From positions 1 to 12,817 of the forward strand of contig CAZTDF010000134.1 of the NCBI GenBank assembly GCA_964612465.1: a stretch of 12,817 nt of DNA. The letters run 5' to 3'. Origin of the DNA: JAFGPJ01 sp964612465 (lineage in GTDB: Bacteria; Planctomycetota; Phycisphaerae; Sedimentisphaerales; Anaerobacaceae). The notes below the pieces were generated by a model, which was not told the origin of the DNA, did not search any database, and saw nothing but the letters and a program-made list of their open reading frames with translations. The translations under genes and the position numbers were made by a program. Of the stretch, positions 1 through 7,772 are shown piece by piece; within the stretch, counting starts at the first letter, position 1; each line of letters starts with the position of its first letter.

Positions 1-23
1 AAGCCAATCACAATCATATTTAG

Positions 24-43
24 CCCCCAGATTTATCTGGGGG
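24..43. other. Short strong hairpin
   Basis: The arms CCCCCAGA (24-31) and TCTGGGGG (36-43) pair perfectly around the tetraloop TTTA. Neither side carries a clear U-tract, so this is not a textbook terminator in either direction. It may mark the 3' end of a gene lying to the left of the window, but no coding sequence is visible to support that. Confidence 0.6.
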
Positions 44-51
44 TTGTAAAT

Positions 52-86
52 CCAATTTGTAAAAATGGAGCCATTTTATAAATTGG
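52..86. repeat. AT-rich imperfect palindrome
   Basis: Positions 52-68 and 71-86 form a nearly perfect inverted repeat (CCAATTT...ATGG against CCATTT...ATTGG). There is one mismatch, one extra A, and only AG at the centre. It could be a protein-binding site or a weak hairpin; its role is unknown. Confidence 0.5.
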
Positions 87-133
87 CAAAGTTGTGCTAA
101 GAGCGTAACAGCAATGGTTTATGGAGATTTTGA

Positions 134-167
134 GTAATCGCTCAGCTCCCTGTAACTGGGCGATTAC
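134..167. other. 12-bp hairpin next to gene A terminator
   Basis: GTAATCGCTCAG (134-145) pairs with CTGGGCGATTAC (156-167) around a 10-nt loop. The only non-Watson-Crick position is a T/G wobble on the plus-strand transcript. No U-tract follows. It sits just beyond the gene A terminator on the minus-strand transcript and may be a back-up 3'-end structure. Confidence 0.55.
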
Positions 168-176
168 AACGTAACG

Positions 177-210
177 AAAAAGGGCTGTGAGCAACAAGTG
201 CCCACAGCCC
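177..210 (-). terminator. Intrinsic terminator of gene A
   Basis: Read on the minus strand, the arms GGGCTGTG and CACAGCCC (plus-strand 203-210 and 182-189) form a perfect 8-bp GC-rich stem around a 13-nt loop, followed by five T residues (plus-strand A at 177-181). It lies 33 nt past the stop codon of gene A, where an intrinsic terminator is expected. Confidence 0.85.
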
Positions 211-242
211 GAATTTGATGTTGCATAAACGTTACTATGTTA

Positions 243-2708
243 CTACGAACAATTCTCAAGCCAATCGGCCACGAAGTCCGCCAGGTCATTCAAGTCGATT
301 ACTCCATCGCCGTTATAATCTTCGCATATCGTAATGCTGACATCGGGCGTGAAATTGTAATCTTCCGTTTCGCCAATCTGGTATTTTGCCTGGGGTCCGG
401 AGCCGGCATTACCTTTCGCTCCGGGATTACTGCCGCCCCTCCAGGGCTGGCCTGAAAGCGTGATTCTCATCCATATCTCTTCGCCGCCTTCGGGATGCCA
501 TGCCAGGAATCCCGGCGTGGTAATCTGATTTACTCCGGCCGGCAGATTTAACAGGAACTGGTTCTGTACAGCCCACTCCGGCGCGGGACCTTCGGGACAT
601 TCAAGAGTATCGTCCCAGTCGCCATCCCGGTTCCAGTCGAGCCAGATATTGACCCAGAGATCGGTGTCCGGATTGATCACGTTGACAAAGTAGTCAATTG
701 TAGTGAAGCGACAACTCGGCATATTGAGCGGGAAGATAACGCCGTCATCGCCCTGATCCCGGTTCGGTGTATCGGTTGAGGGCCTGATGTTGTTTACGCC
801 ATCCTCATCGGCGCCGGTATCGGCTTCGGTTTCCCGTGTGATCTTTTTGCCCAGAAATGCCACTGTCTGAGCGTTCACATGGACTGGTCCGAAAGGCCCG
901 GTACCGGTGCCATCGTTGTAAACAGTGGGGTAATGGGCCTGGACAACAACCGGCAACAATCCCTGCGAAGGGTATGCCATCATGGCCACGCCGGAGTTGT
1001 TCGTGCTGTCCGGAGCGTCGCCAAGGTCCGGTTTATTCGGAACCACGACCCCCTCGCAACTAATACTCAGCAGACCTTCTCCGGTCTCAGAGGCGTATCC
1101 CCCAATCTCGATCAGATACTGGTTGCCGGCAGTCGCAGTAAAGGTGACTTCTGACTGATAACTGTTGCCGACGTCATCGTTGCACCCGATCAGATCCCCC
1201 GAAGCCGGATAGCATTCGCACCCGTCATAGGCTGCGAGCATCGTATCGTAGCTGCTGCCGGCCAGGCTGACGGTGACATCACCCGTGCACGTGGCGATAT
1301 AACAGTACCAGATATTCGGACTTGTCATGCAGAGGCCAAACCCGTCGAATGTTGCGTTAGCTGTGCTGAACGCCAGGTTTTTCACGTCGCCGACCGGCAT
1401 TGCATTTTGGCAGTCGTCCTTGGACGGTGGAGGAGGCTGCACTCCCTCACAACTGACACTCAGCAGGCCCTGACCGGCTTCGAGAGCATAGCCCCCAACC
1501 TCGATCAGGTACTGGTTGCCTGCGACTGCATCAAAAACGATCTCCGACTGATAAGAATTGTCGGCGTCATCGTTGCACTCGATCATGTCGCCCAATGTCG
1601 GAAAGCATTCGCACCCATCATAAACGGCGAGCATCGTGTCGTAGCTGCTGCCGGCCAAACTGACGGTTGCCTGGCCTGTACACGGAGCGGTATAGCAGTA
1701 CCAGAGATTCGAACTGTACATGCAGAGGCTCGGCCCGTCATGCGATGCACTGGTTGTATCAAACGGCATTTCAGTTACGTCACCGATCTGTTTTGCATTC
1801 TGACAATTATCGTTGTTGGTCGACGGGGGGGCGCCCTCGGAACTGACAGTTATAACTCCCTCGCCGACTGCGTCGGAATCGTAGCCCAGAACCTCGAATA
1901 GGTAGCTGTTACCGGCGGTCGCCTGGAAGGTGATTTGAGACTGAAGAAAACCGCCGAAGTCGTCATTACGCTCGATTATATCATCCCGTTCCGGGTAACA
2001 ATCGCCGCCGTCATATACAGCGAGCGCGGTGTCATATTCACTGCCAAGGAGGCTGACAGTGACGTCACCTGTGCTCCAGGCCGTATAACGATACCAGAGG
2101 TTCGGGCTGGTAAAGTAGTGGCCCGGGCCGTCGAACGTCGCACATGCGGTGTTGAACGGCAGCTCTGTTATATTGACTATCTGCTTTGCGTTACTGCAGT
2201 CGTCGTTTACCGGCTGACTCAACTGCGCATCACAACTGATACTGATCGTACCCTGGCCCTTTACTGATGGATTAAATCCCCCAACCTCGATCAGGTACTG
2301 GCTGCCGGCCATCACAGGAAAAGTAATTTGCGATTGTTGACCATGAAAGTCGTCGTTCCTTTTAATCAGGTCTTCCTCGGCTGGATAGCAATCGCAACTT
2401 TCATAGGCGGCGATCTTGGTATCGAAGCTGCTGCCTTGCAGACTTACAGTGGCGCAACCATTGCATGTGGCAGTATAGCAGTACCATATATTAGGGCTGT
2501 TAATATAATGCCCGGGGCCGTCGAATGTTGCATTCGTTGTGTCGAATAGCAGGTTTGTTACATTGCCGACCGCCTTTGCGTTGGCGCAATTGTTATTTGG
2601 CGGCTGGACCAACATTAGCTTAACGCCGACTCCCGAAGCGATGTTTACTGCACCGAGCAGTAATACCAATCCGCAAACAAATACTAATTTTGACCTATGC
2701 CGTTTCAT
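243..2708 (-). CDS. Gene A: secreted four-repeat protein with GEVED-type region and dockerin-like EF-hand tail
   Basis: The product has 821 residues. The start at 2708 is preferred over an ATG ten codons upstream because GGAGG lies 8 nt before it and it begins the signal peptide MKRHRSKLVFVCGLVLLLGA. Residues 37-552 are four copies of a roughly 125-residue repeat with the pattern DxCxNA, DGPG, SPNxWYCYTA, GSSYDTxLAxYDGCxCYP, NDD, AGxQYLIEVGGY and LSISC. These resemble PPC-like beta-sandwich repeats of planctomycetes, and their conserved cysteines suggest disulfides outside the cytoplasm. Residues 561-785 look like a GEVED-type domain (DLGDAPD; LDWNRDGDWDD near 690; GETEDY near 779). The C-terminus has a canonical 12-residue EF-hand loop (D797, N799, D801, D805, D808) and ends DWLENCS, like a half dockerin. 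No catalytic motif is visible. Binding or structural role is inferred. It has its own terminator and is separated from gene B by another, so it is transcribed separately. Confidence 0.93.
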   Translation of the reverse strand: MKRHRSKLVFVCGLVLLLGAVNIASGVGVKLMLVQPPNNNCANAKAVGNVTNLLFDTTNATFDGPGHYINSPNIWYCYTATCNGCATVSLQGSSFDTKIAAYESCDCYPAEEDLIKRNDDFHGQQSQITFPVMAGSQYLIEVGGFNPSVKGQGTISISCDAQLSQPVNDDCSNAKQIVNITELPFNTACATFDGPGHYFTSPNLWYRYTAWSTGDVTVSLLGSEYDTALAVYDGGDCYPERDDIIERNDDFGGFLQSQITFQATAGNSYLFEVLGYDSDAVGEGVITVSSEGAPPSTNNDNCQNAKQIGDVTEMPFDTTSASHDGPSLCMYSSNLWYCYTAPCTGQATVSLAGSSYDTMLAVYDGCECFPTLGDMIECNDDADNSYQSEIVFDAVAGNQYLIEVGGYALEAGQGLLSVSCEGVQPPPPSKDDCQNAMPVGDVKNLAFSTANATFDGFGLCMTSPNIWYCYIATCTGDVTVSLAGSSYDTMLAAYDGCECYPASGDLIGCNDDVGNSYQSEVTFTATAGNQYLIEIGGYASETGEGLLSISCEGVVVPNKPDLGDAPDSTNNSGVAMMAYPSQGLLPVVVQAHYPTVYNDGTGTGPFGPVHVNAQTVAFLGKKITRETEADTGADEDGVNNIRPSTDTPNRDQGDDGVIFPLNMPSCRFTTIDYFVNVINPDTDLWVNIWLDWNRDGDWDDTLECPEGPAPEWAVQNQFLLNLPAGVNQITTPGFLAWHPEGGEEIWMRITLSGQPWRGGSNPGAKGNAGSGPQAKYQIGETEDYNFTPDVSITICEDYNGDGVIDLNDLADFVADWLENCS
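1053..2600 (-). repeat. Four tandem ~370-nt coding repeats inside gene A
   Basis: Repeat units lie at about 2229-2600, 1833-2210, 1446-1814 and 1053-1421 in translation order 1 to 4. Units 3 and 4 look closest to each other, sharing GSSYDTMLA, YDGCEC, NSYQSE and AGNQYLIE, which suggests the most recent duplication. Unit 2 has lost several conserved cysteines: WYRYTAWSTGD stands in place of WYCYTATCTGD, and SSEG in place of SCEG. Confidence 0.85.
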
Positions 2709-2936
2709 AATGTAATCCTCCAAAATATAAAAATTCAATTTTTTTTATTCCGGTCCCACAAACGCCACTTTTCATTCACTTTGGAACCACAAAAAACATC
2801 GAGTAATACTCCTTTTTCGCCTATCGGCTATATAAAAGTGCCATCTTATATCTTACATGTAACGTTTTTTTTTCTGTATTAAAATTTTGGTTTTGACCGT
2901 ATTTTCCGGGAAATTTTGTGGCGCATCTATGGGAAC

Positions 2937-3284
2937 ATGGCTCCGGGGCAGATAAAAGATTTGATTATGGCTATGCACTCAAGCGTTGAAAACCGGCTTT
3001 TTGCTAAATTTGCCGGCCACACACTAAGCGAGGCCGGCAAACTCAGCTTCAAGGAGAGGGATGTGAGTTACTTTTTTGTTCTTCCGATACTTTCTAATTC
3101 TGTTTCTGCGTTTGCTCATGCAACTGCTACTTATCGGACTATAAAGCTATCATTAAGTGCCGCCATTGATACGAGGCGTAACACTTTTTTCGGAATTTTT
3201 TCAGCAAGCCGGCCAACTGAAGGCCAAAATGCCCTAAAAAGCACCATAAGGGGGATTATCAATGATTTTAATGAAGATTTCTGA
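2937..3284 (+). CDS. Possible small hypothetical protein, unrecognised
   Basis: An open frame of 115 codons runs from ATG 2937; an in-frame TTG at 2916 is an alternative start. It is the only long plus-strand frame in this gap and is not a shadow of a recognised gene. The product shows no signal peptide, clear membrane segment or motif I know; the middle is rich in Ser, Phe and Ala and the end is acidic (NDFNEDF). Against it: no good Shine-Dalgarno before either start, no convincing promoter, and a perfect 10-bp hairpin inside the frame. It could be a real short protein, a gene remnant or chance. It faces genes A and B head-on. Confidence 0.3.
   Translation: MAPGQIKDLIMAMHSSVENRLFAKFAGHTLSEAGKLSFKERDVSYFFVLPILSNSVSAFAHATATYRTIKLSLSAAIDTRRNTFFGIFSASRPTEGQNALKSTIRGIINDFNEDF
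3009..3041. repeat. Perfect 10-bp inverted repeat
   Basis: TTTGCCGGCC (3009-3018) and GGCCGGCAAA (3032-3041) are exact reverse complements separated by 13 nt. The GC-rich stem would be very stable in RNA on either strand. No U-tract follows, so it is not a simple terminator. It sits inside the doubtful reading frame at 2937-3284. Confidence 0.7.
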
Positions 3285-3366
3285 AAATAATCCTTTACGA
3301 ATATCTCAGAAAATAAGACCGGTATCTCAATGACCGGCGAAACGCCGCTTGATGAAACAGGATCTC

Positions 3367-3406
3367 AAAAAAAGGGGCCTATACCGTATCGATCAGTATA
3401 AGCCCC
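3367..3406 (-). terminator. Intrinsic terminator after gene B
   Basis: On the minus strand an 11-bp stem (GGGGCTTATAC against GTATAGGCCCC, one mismatch; plus-strand arms 3374-3384 and 3396-3406) with an 11-nt loop is followed by seven T residues (plus-strand A 3367-3373). It lies 59 nt past the stop of gene B. Its arms match the hairpins at 5537-5570 and 7679-7712, but only this copy has a U-tract, so it is the natural end of a D-C-B transcript. Confidence 0.9.
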
Positions 3407-3465
3407 TCACTGAAGCATGTCAGCTTTGGCCATAAATAAAATTTAACAGCCGGTTAAATCACAGC

Positions 3466-5457
3466 TTATAGCGCTGGTTCCGGTTCCGGTTCCGGCTCCG
3501 GCGGTAGAGGATGTAGGCCTATATCGTCGAAGTACATTTTACCCGTACCGCCCGGCGGATTGGCTTTATTACCAATACCGATAGTAACCGTATTAACATT
3601 CGTCAGGTCAATACCCTTGTCTGCAAACTCCTGCAAGGGGATATCCCACTGCGTCCAGGCGTGTATCTGGGTTGCGGCTGGATCGTCATGCGTCACAACT
3701 GCAGGTGCGCCTGTCATATTTGCTATAGCAACATAAATCGGCGCAGCATCGTTAACCAAATTACCGTGGAACCAAATAGTAAGCGTTTTGACGTCCGACG
3801 CAGTCCAGTCACGCGGAGAATCCAGAGTCAGAGTCGCCTCGGCGAACTTGATGGTAATGTCATAAACATACGGCATCGACTGCCTGCCGCCGTGAACGGT
3901 CGTCTGATCAGCATAAGGAGGTAAGTCATTACCGACGAGAGCTCCGTTATTCGCGGTTCCGTAACCGTCAATCCAGTATCCGAATATCGTATTGCTGCCC
4001 GGATTTGGCGGATCGATGTCATTGTAGGACTCCAGGTCGTCCACGACGAGGAAATCCGCCGTCGTGAATGTCCAGACATTGCCTTTCCACGGACTGCTCG
4101 GGTTGAGGTTATTAACCTCATCGATACGCCAGTAGTAAGACGCGTCCTGCTCAAGTAGTCCGGGATCATATTTCTCATCGCCAAGGTTTTTAGAGCCTTT
4201 ATACTCCGGCGAAGCACTTGTAGCATTGCGCACGGCATCTATATCTGTGCCGAAATAGACCTGGTGTGAGCCTGCATTATCACCCGCAACCCACGTAAGA
4301 ATTTGTGTCTGCTTTACATTCTCAGCGCCATTGTATGGGTTCGCGTTACTAACGCTACCGGTAACCGAAAAGCTCCAGATCTCGCCTTTTAATGTCTCGA
4401 ATCCAAAGAACTCATCGATTCGCCAGTAGTATGTTTTGCTCGATTCAAGCGTGCCGGGTGTATAGGTTACAGCTCCCTGTGGGATACCGGCGGCGGCATC
4501 ATTGACGGTGTCATAATCATCGCTGAAGAAGACGGTATGCAAAATCGCACCGTAACCAGGCGTCCATTTAAGCACTATATTTGGGTCAACAAATTCTTCG
4601 CCATCGGCCGGTATCGGACTGTAAGCAGTCCTTGGGGCAATCGAAAAGCTCCAGACGAGGCCGCTGTGTGTCGTGGTCCCATCGGCCTCAACATCCTCGA
4701 TTCTCCAGTAGTATGTCGTACCCTTGACAACGCCATCCGGATAAGGATATCCGGTGAATCCGACAGCATAATCAGTATTGGTTTGGTTAACCCTGAACGT
4801 ATCGCCCGTGCCGGCCTGGACATCGTCAAAACTCTCGCCGACATACACATTGTGCGAAGCGGTATAATCTCCCGGAGACCAGCTTAGGCTAACCCACGTA
4901 TCGCGAATTATAGCGCCATCAGCAGGATTCGGATTACGGGGTTCCGGACGGTCTCCACCTACCCAAAGAAACTGGCTTGGGATAGCCACTCGGGCCATCG
5001 TTGAAGTCGACCAGGAAAGCTCACATTGGGCTCCGCCGCCATTCTCATAGTATTCCAGTGTAATCTCGTATCTTTGCCCGGCTTGTAGTGCAATATCGTT
5101 ACTGTCATGAGTACTGCTATGGTCTGTCCAGTTGTCAATAAGCGGTTCGTCATTTACCCACAATCGCACACCATCGTCTGTCTGGGTATGGAAAGTATAG
5201 GTTGCCGTGGTTGGTGCTTCAACCTGGCCTGTCCACCTTACCATGAAATTATCCACAGGTACTGACGGATCCGGCGAACCAGGATCGCCCCAGTTAAAGT
5301 CAACCGTTGGATCCAGGCGTTTCATTAGCAAATCTTGCCACGGATTTGTTGTGTTCCTTTCATAATATTCGCCAAGCAAGCCTTCAACACCATTGGCCGA
5401 ACCAACCAGGCCCAGAAGAAAAACAAAGCAAGCAAAATAAATGAATTTTCTACACAT
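3466..5457 (-). CDS. Gene B: secreted PA14 / FN3-like modular protein
   Basis: The product has 663 residues. The start at 5457 follows AAGGAGGATTATT and begins a signal peptide (about 1-23, cleaved near SANG). Residues 24-165 are a PA14 domain (GLLGEYY at 26, DDGVRLWVND at 94, LEYYENGGGAQ near 134), a beta-barrel often binding glycans. Three FN3-like modules follow at about 173-276, 279-367 and 371-467, each ending in a TYYWRI/YYWRID strand and a W(S/T)F strand. Residues 469-651 are a C-terminal beta-sandwich-like domain (VVDDLESYND...YFDDIGLHP) resembling galactose-binding folds. The protein ends in a short Pro-Glu repeat tail that paralogues C and D lack. No catalytic motif, sortase signal or PEP-CTERM anchor is seen. 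It is a close paralogue of gene C and the last gene of the probable D-C-B unit. Extracellular carbohydrate binding is inferred. Confidence 0.95.
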   Translation of the reverse strand: MCRKFIYFACFVFLLGLVGSANGVEGLLGEYYERNTTNPWQDLLMKRLDPTVDFNWGDPGSPDPSVPVDNFMVRWTGQVEAPTTATYTFHTQTDDGVRLWVNDEPLIDNWTDHSSTHDSNDIALQAGQRYEITLEYYENGGGAQCELSWSTSTMARVAIPSQFLWVGGDRPEPRNPNPADGAIIRDTWVSLSWSPGDYTASHNVYVGESFDDVQAGTGDTFRVNQTNTDYAVGFTGYPYPDGVVKGTTYYWRIEDVEADGTTTHSGLVWSFSIAPRTAYSPIPADGEEFVDPNIVLKWTPGYGAILHTVFFSDDYDTVNDAAAGIPQGAVTYTPGTLESSKTYYWRIDEFFGFETLKGEIWSFSVTGSVSNANPYNGAENVKQTQILTWVAGDNAGSHQVYFGTDIDAVRNATSASPEYKGSKNLGDEKYDPGLLEQDASYYWRIDEVNNLNPSSPWKGNVWTFTTADFLVVDDLESYNDIDPPNPGSNTIFGYWIDGYGTANNGALVGNDLPPYADQTTVHGGRQSMPYVYDITIKFAEATLTLDSPRDWTASDVKTLTIWFHGNLVNDAAPIYVAIANMTGAPAVVTHDDPAATQIHAWTQWDIPLQEFADKGIDLTNVNTVTIGIGNKANPPGGTGKMYFDDIGLHPLPPEPEPEPEPAL
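3475..3502 (-). repeat. Hexanucleotide repeat encoding Pro-Glu tail
   Basis: Tandem GGTTCC/GGCTCC units on the plus strand encode the (Pro-Glu)n tail at the very end of gene B. Such short repeats can change copy number by slippage, here without shifting the frame. Paralogues C and D end instead in a short PPAAE or PPVAE. Confidence 0.7.
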
Positions 5458-5634
5458 AATAATCCTCCTTCAAAAAAGGTTAAGATACCTGTGCTTTGGC
5501 CACATACCAAAACAGTTATCGCAATTAACTCAGAGTGTGGCTTATACCGAACCTTCTCAGCATAAGCCCCAAACTCCAAGCAAATCTACCAACCAAATCA
5601 ACCGCACAATTATAATTGGCGGCCGAATCTCAGC
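5458..5634 (-). repeat. Duplicated intercistronic spacer, copy between C and B
   Basis: This 177-nt gap matches the gap at 7600-7772 along almost its whole length. Shared blocks include the AAGGAGGATTATT ribosome binding site, GCAATTAACTCAGAG, the hairpin, CCCCAAACTCCAAGCA, CAACCGCACAATT and GCGGCCGAATCTCAG. The spacer was therefore duplicated together with the gene. I see no convincing promoter within it, which favours co-transcription. Confidence 0.85.
5537..5570 (-). other. Intercistronic hairpin between C and B, no U-tract
   Basis: GTGGCTTATAC (5537-5547) pairs with GCATAAGCCCC (5560-5570) with two mismatches around a 12-nt loop. On the minus-strand transcript it is followed by CACACTCTGAG rather than U residues. 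It therefore more likely affects mRNA stability or processing than forms a full terminator. Confidence 0.75.
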
Positions 5635-7599
5635 CTACTCTGCAGCGGGAGGATGCAGACCAATATCATCGAAGTACATTTTACCAGCACCACCCGGCGG
5701 ATTGGCCTTATCACCAATACCGATAGTAATCGTATTGACATTAGTCAGGTCGATGCCCTTGTCTGCAAAAGCCTGCAAGGGGATATCCCACTGCGTCCAG
5801 GCGTGTATCTGGGTTGCGGCCGAATCATCATGCGTCACAACCGCTGGTGTGCCTGTCATATTTGCAATAGCAACATATATCGGAGCGGCATCGTTAGCAA
5901 AATCACCGTGGAACCAAATGGTCAGCGTATTGACATCCGAGGCAGTCCAGTCACGCGGAGATTCCAGAGTCAGGGCCGCCTCAGCGTATTTACCGGTAAT
6001 GTCATAGACATACGGCATTGATTGCCTGCCGCCATGAACTATAGTCCGCTCGGTATACGGAAGAGGGGGATCATTGCCGACAAGAGCACCGTTTATGGCG
6101 GGAGTGGAATAACCGTCAATCCAATATGCAAATATCGTATTGCTGCCCGGATTAGGCGGATCGATATCATTGTAGGACTCTATGTCGTCCACAACAAGAT
6201 AATCAGCCGTAGTGAATGCCCAGACGCCGCCTTTCCACGGACTGTTCGGATTAAGATTATTAACCTCATCGATACGCCAGTAGTAATTCGTGCCTCCCAT
6301 GAGGGATCCGGGATCATATTGCACATCGTCAAGGTTTTTAATGCCTTTATACTCCGGTGAAGCGGTTGTTGCGTTACTCACGGCAACTTTGTCCGTTCCG
6401 AAATAGACCTGATGCGAGCCGGCGTCATCTCCCGCAACCCACCTGAGCATTGTTGTCTGCTTAACATTCTCGGCACCTTTGTATGGATTCGGACTTCCGA
6501 CGGCGCCCGGAGTCGAAAAGCTCCATATCTCGCCCTTTAATGTCTCGAATCCATGGAATTCATCAATCCGCCAGTAGTACGTTTTGCCTGATTCAAGAGT
6601 GCCTGGTGTATATGTTAAAGCTCCCTGTGGAATCCCAACGACGGCATCGTTTACGACGTTATAATCGTCGCCGAAATAAACGTGGTGCAATATTGCACCA
6701 TATCCGGCCTGCCATTTAAGAACTATATTCGGGTCTACAGTTTCCTGGCCATCGGCGGGAATCGGGTTGTAAGCGGATCTCGGGGTAATCATAAAGCTCC
6801 AGACGGGACCACTGTGCGTCGTGGTTCCATCAGCTTCGATATCTTCGATTCTCCAGTAGTAGGTTGTACCCTTGACAACACCGTCCGGATAAGGATATCC
6901 GGGGAATCCGATAGCATAATCAGCATTGGTTTGGTTAACCCTGAACGTATCACCCATGCCGGCCTGAACCTCATCGCTATCCTCACCAATATAGATATTA
7001 TGTGAGGCCGCATAATCTCCCGGCTCCCAGCTAAGGGGAACCCAAGTATCTTTTATTATAGCCCCATCAGCAGGATCAGGATTACGTGGGAACGGCCTTT
7101 CCACAGACAAATACTGGCTTGGAATGGCTTCCCGGGCTATAGACGGTGATTCCCAGGATAGCTCACACTGGGCGCCGCCACCGTTCTCATAATACTCCAG
7201 GATAATCTCATATTGACGCCCAGCCGCCAGGGAAATGTCACCGCTGTCCTCGGTACTGCCATGGTCTGTCCAGTTGTTAATAATCTGTACGTTATTTACC
7301 CACAACCGAATTCCGTCGTCCGTCAGCGTGTAGAAAGTGTAGGTCGCGGAAGTCGGCACTTCAATCATACCCGTCCACCGTGCTGTGAAACCGTCTACAT
7401 TTACCGACGGATCCGGCGAGCCCGGATCACCCCAGTTAAAATCGATCGTAGGATCTATACGCTCCAAAACTAATTCTCGCCAGGGATTACCTGCAGAGCC
7501 GTGATAATACTCGCCCAGCAAGCCTTCCGTTCCATTCGTTACACTGACCAGGCCCAGAAGAAAAACAAAGGAAGTAAAATAAATCAAATTTCTATACAT
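5635..7599 (-). CDS. Gene C: secreted PA14 / FN3-like modular protein, paralogue of B
   Basis: The product has 654 residues. The start at 7599 follows AAGGAGGATTATT and opens a signal peptide (MYRNLIYFTSFVFLLGLVSV). Domain order is that of gene B: PA14 at about 24-165 (GLLGEYY, DDGIRLWVNN, LEYYENGGGAQ), three FN3-like modules to about residue 465, and the C-terminal beta-sandwich-like domain (VVDDIESYND...YFDDIGLHP) ending in PPAAE. The two proteins align almost without gaps and most positions are identical by eye, so they come from a recent tandem duplication. One difference is in the linker after PA14, where LSVERPFPRN replaces the longer LWVGGDRPEPRN. It is the middle gene of the probable D-C-B unit. 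Extracellular glycan or surface binding is inferred; no active site is visible. Confidence 0.95.
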   Translation of the reverse strand: MYRNLIYFTSFVFLLGLVSVTNGTEGLLGEYYHGSAGNPWRELVLERIDPTIDFNWGDPGSPDPSVNVDGFTARWTGMIEVPTSATYTFYTLTDDGIRLWVNNVQIINNWTDHGSTEDSGDISLAAGRQYEIILEYYENGGGAQCELSWESPSIAREAIPSQYLSVERPFPRNPDPADGAIIKDTWVPLSWEPGDYAASHNIYIGEDSDEVQAGMGDTFRVNQTNADYAIGFPGYPYPDGVVKGTTYYWRIEDIEADGTTTHSGPVWSFMITPRSAYNPIPADGQETVDPNIVLKWQAGYGAILHHVYFGDDYNVVNDAVVGIPQGALTYTPGTLESGKTYYWRIDEFHGFETLKGEIWSFSTPGAVGSPNPYKGAENVKQTTMLRWVAGDDAGSHQVYFGTDKVAVSNATTASPEYKGIKNLDDVQYDPGSLMGGTNYYWRIDEVNNLNPNSPWKGGVWAFTTADYLVVDDIESYNDIDPPNPGSNTIFAYWIDGYSTPAINGALVGNDPPLPYTERTIVHGGRQSMPYVYDITGKYAEAALTLESPRDWTASDVNTLTIWFHGDFANDAAPIYVAIANMTGTPAVVTHDDSAATQIHAWTQWDIPLQAFADKGIDLTNVNTITIGIGDKANPPGGAGKMYFDDIGLHPPAAE

Positions 7600-7772
7600 A
7601 ATAATCCTCCTTTTGAAAAGGATAAGATACCGATGCTTTGGCTACATATCATAACGGCTATAGCAATTAACTCAGAGCGGGGCTTATACCGAATCTTCTC
7701 AGTATAAGCCCCAAACTCCAAGCATATCTACCACATCAACCGCACAATTTTAATTAGCGGCCGAATCTCAGT
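7600..7772 (-). repeat. Duplicated intercistronic spacer, copy between D and C
   Basis: This is the partner of the spacer at 5458-5634, with the same order of elements: hairpin, a conserved GAGTTAATTGC block on the minus strand, and the ribosome binding site. The similarity extends into the last codons of the upstream genes (PPAAE in C, PPVAE in D), so the duplication boundary lies inside coding sequence. Confidence 0.85.
7679..7712 (-). other. Intercistronic hairpin between D and C, perfect 11-bp stem, no U-tract
   Basis: GGGGCTTATAC (7679-7689) and GTATAAGCCCC (7702-7712) pair perfectly around a 12-nt loop. On the minus strand it is followed by GCTCTGAG, not by T residues. It is the best-preserved of three related hairpins that follow genes D, C and B. 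Confidence 0.85.

Larger units (their letters stand above)
2709..3465. other. Intergenic region between genes B and A
   Basis: These 757 bases have no confident gene. The part nearest gene A (2709-2900) is strongly AT-rich and should hold its promoter, but I found no convincing -35/-10 pair on the minus strand. The middle contains a possible plus-strand reading frame and a strong hairpin, and the right part holds the terminator of gene B. An 11-bp palindrome, GAGTAATACTC, is at 2801-2811, just upstream of gene A. Confidence 0.6.

Noticed and set aside
857..2549. Several plus-strand frames opposite gene A, up to 164 codons
   Set aside because: They mirror the repeated coding units of gene A in antisense and show no start signals or domains.
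2776..2799. Seven-codon minus-strand frame (MFFVVPK) after AAGGAG, upstream of gene A, considered as a leader peptide
   Set aside because: Too short to support without conservation; no associated attenuator hairpin was seen.
5458..5634. Promoter in the C-B spacer (TTAATT ... TATGTG on the minus strand) and its counterpart at 7600-7772
   Set aside because: Poor match to consensus and 16-nt spacing; conservation between the two spacers is explained by duplication.
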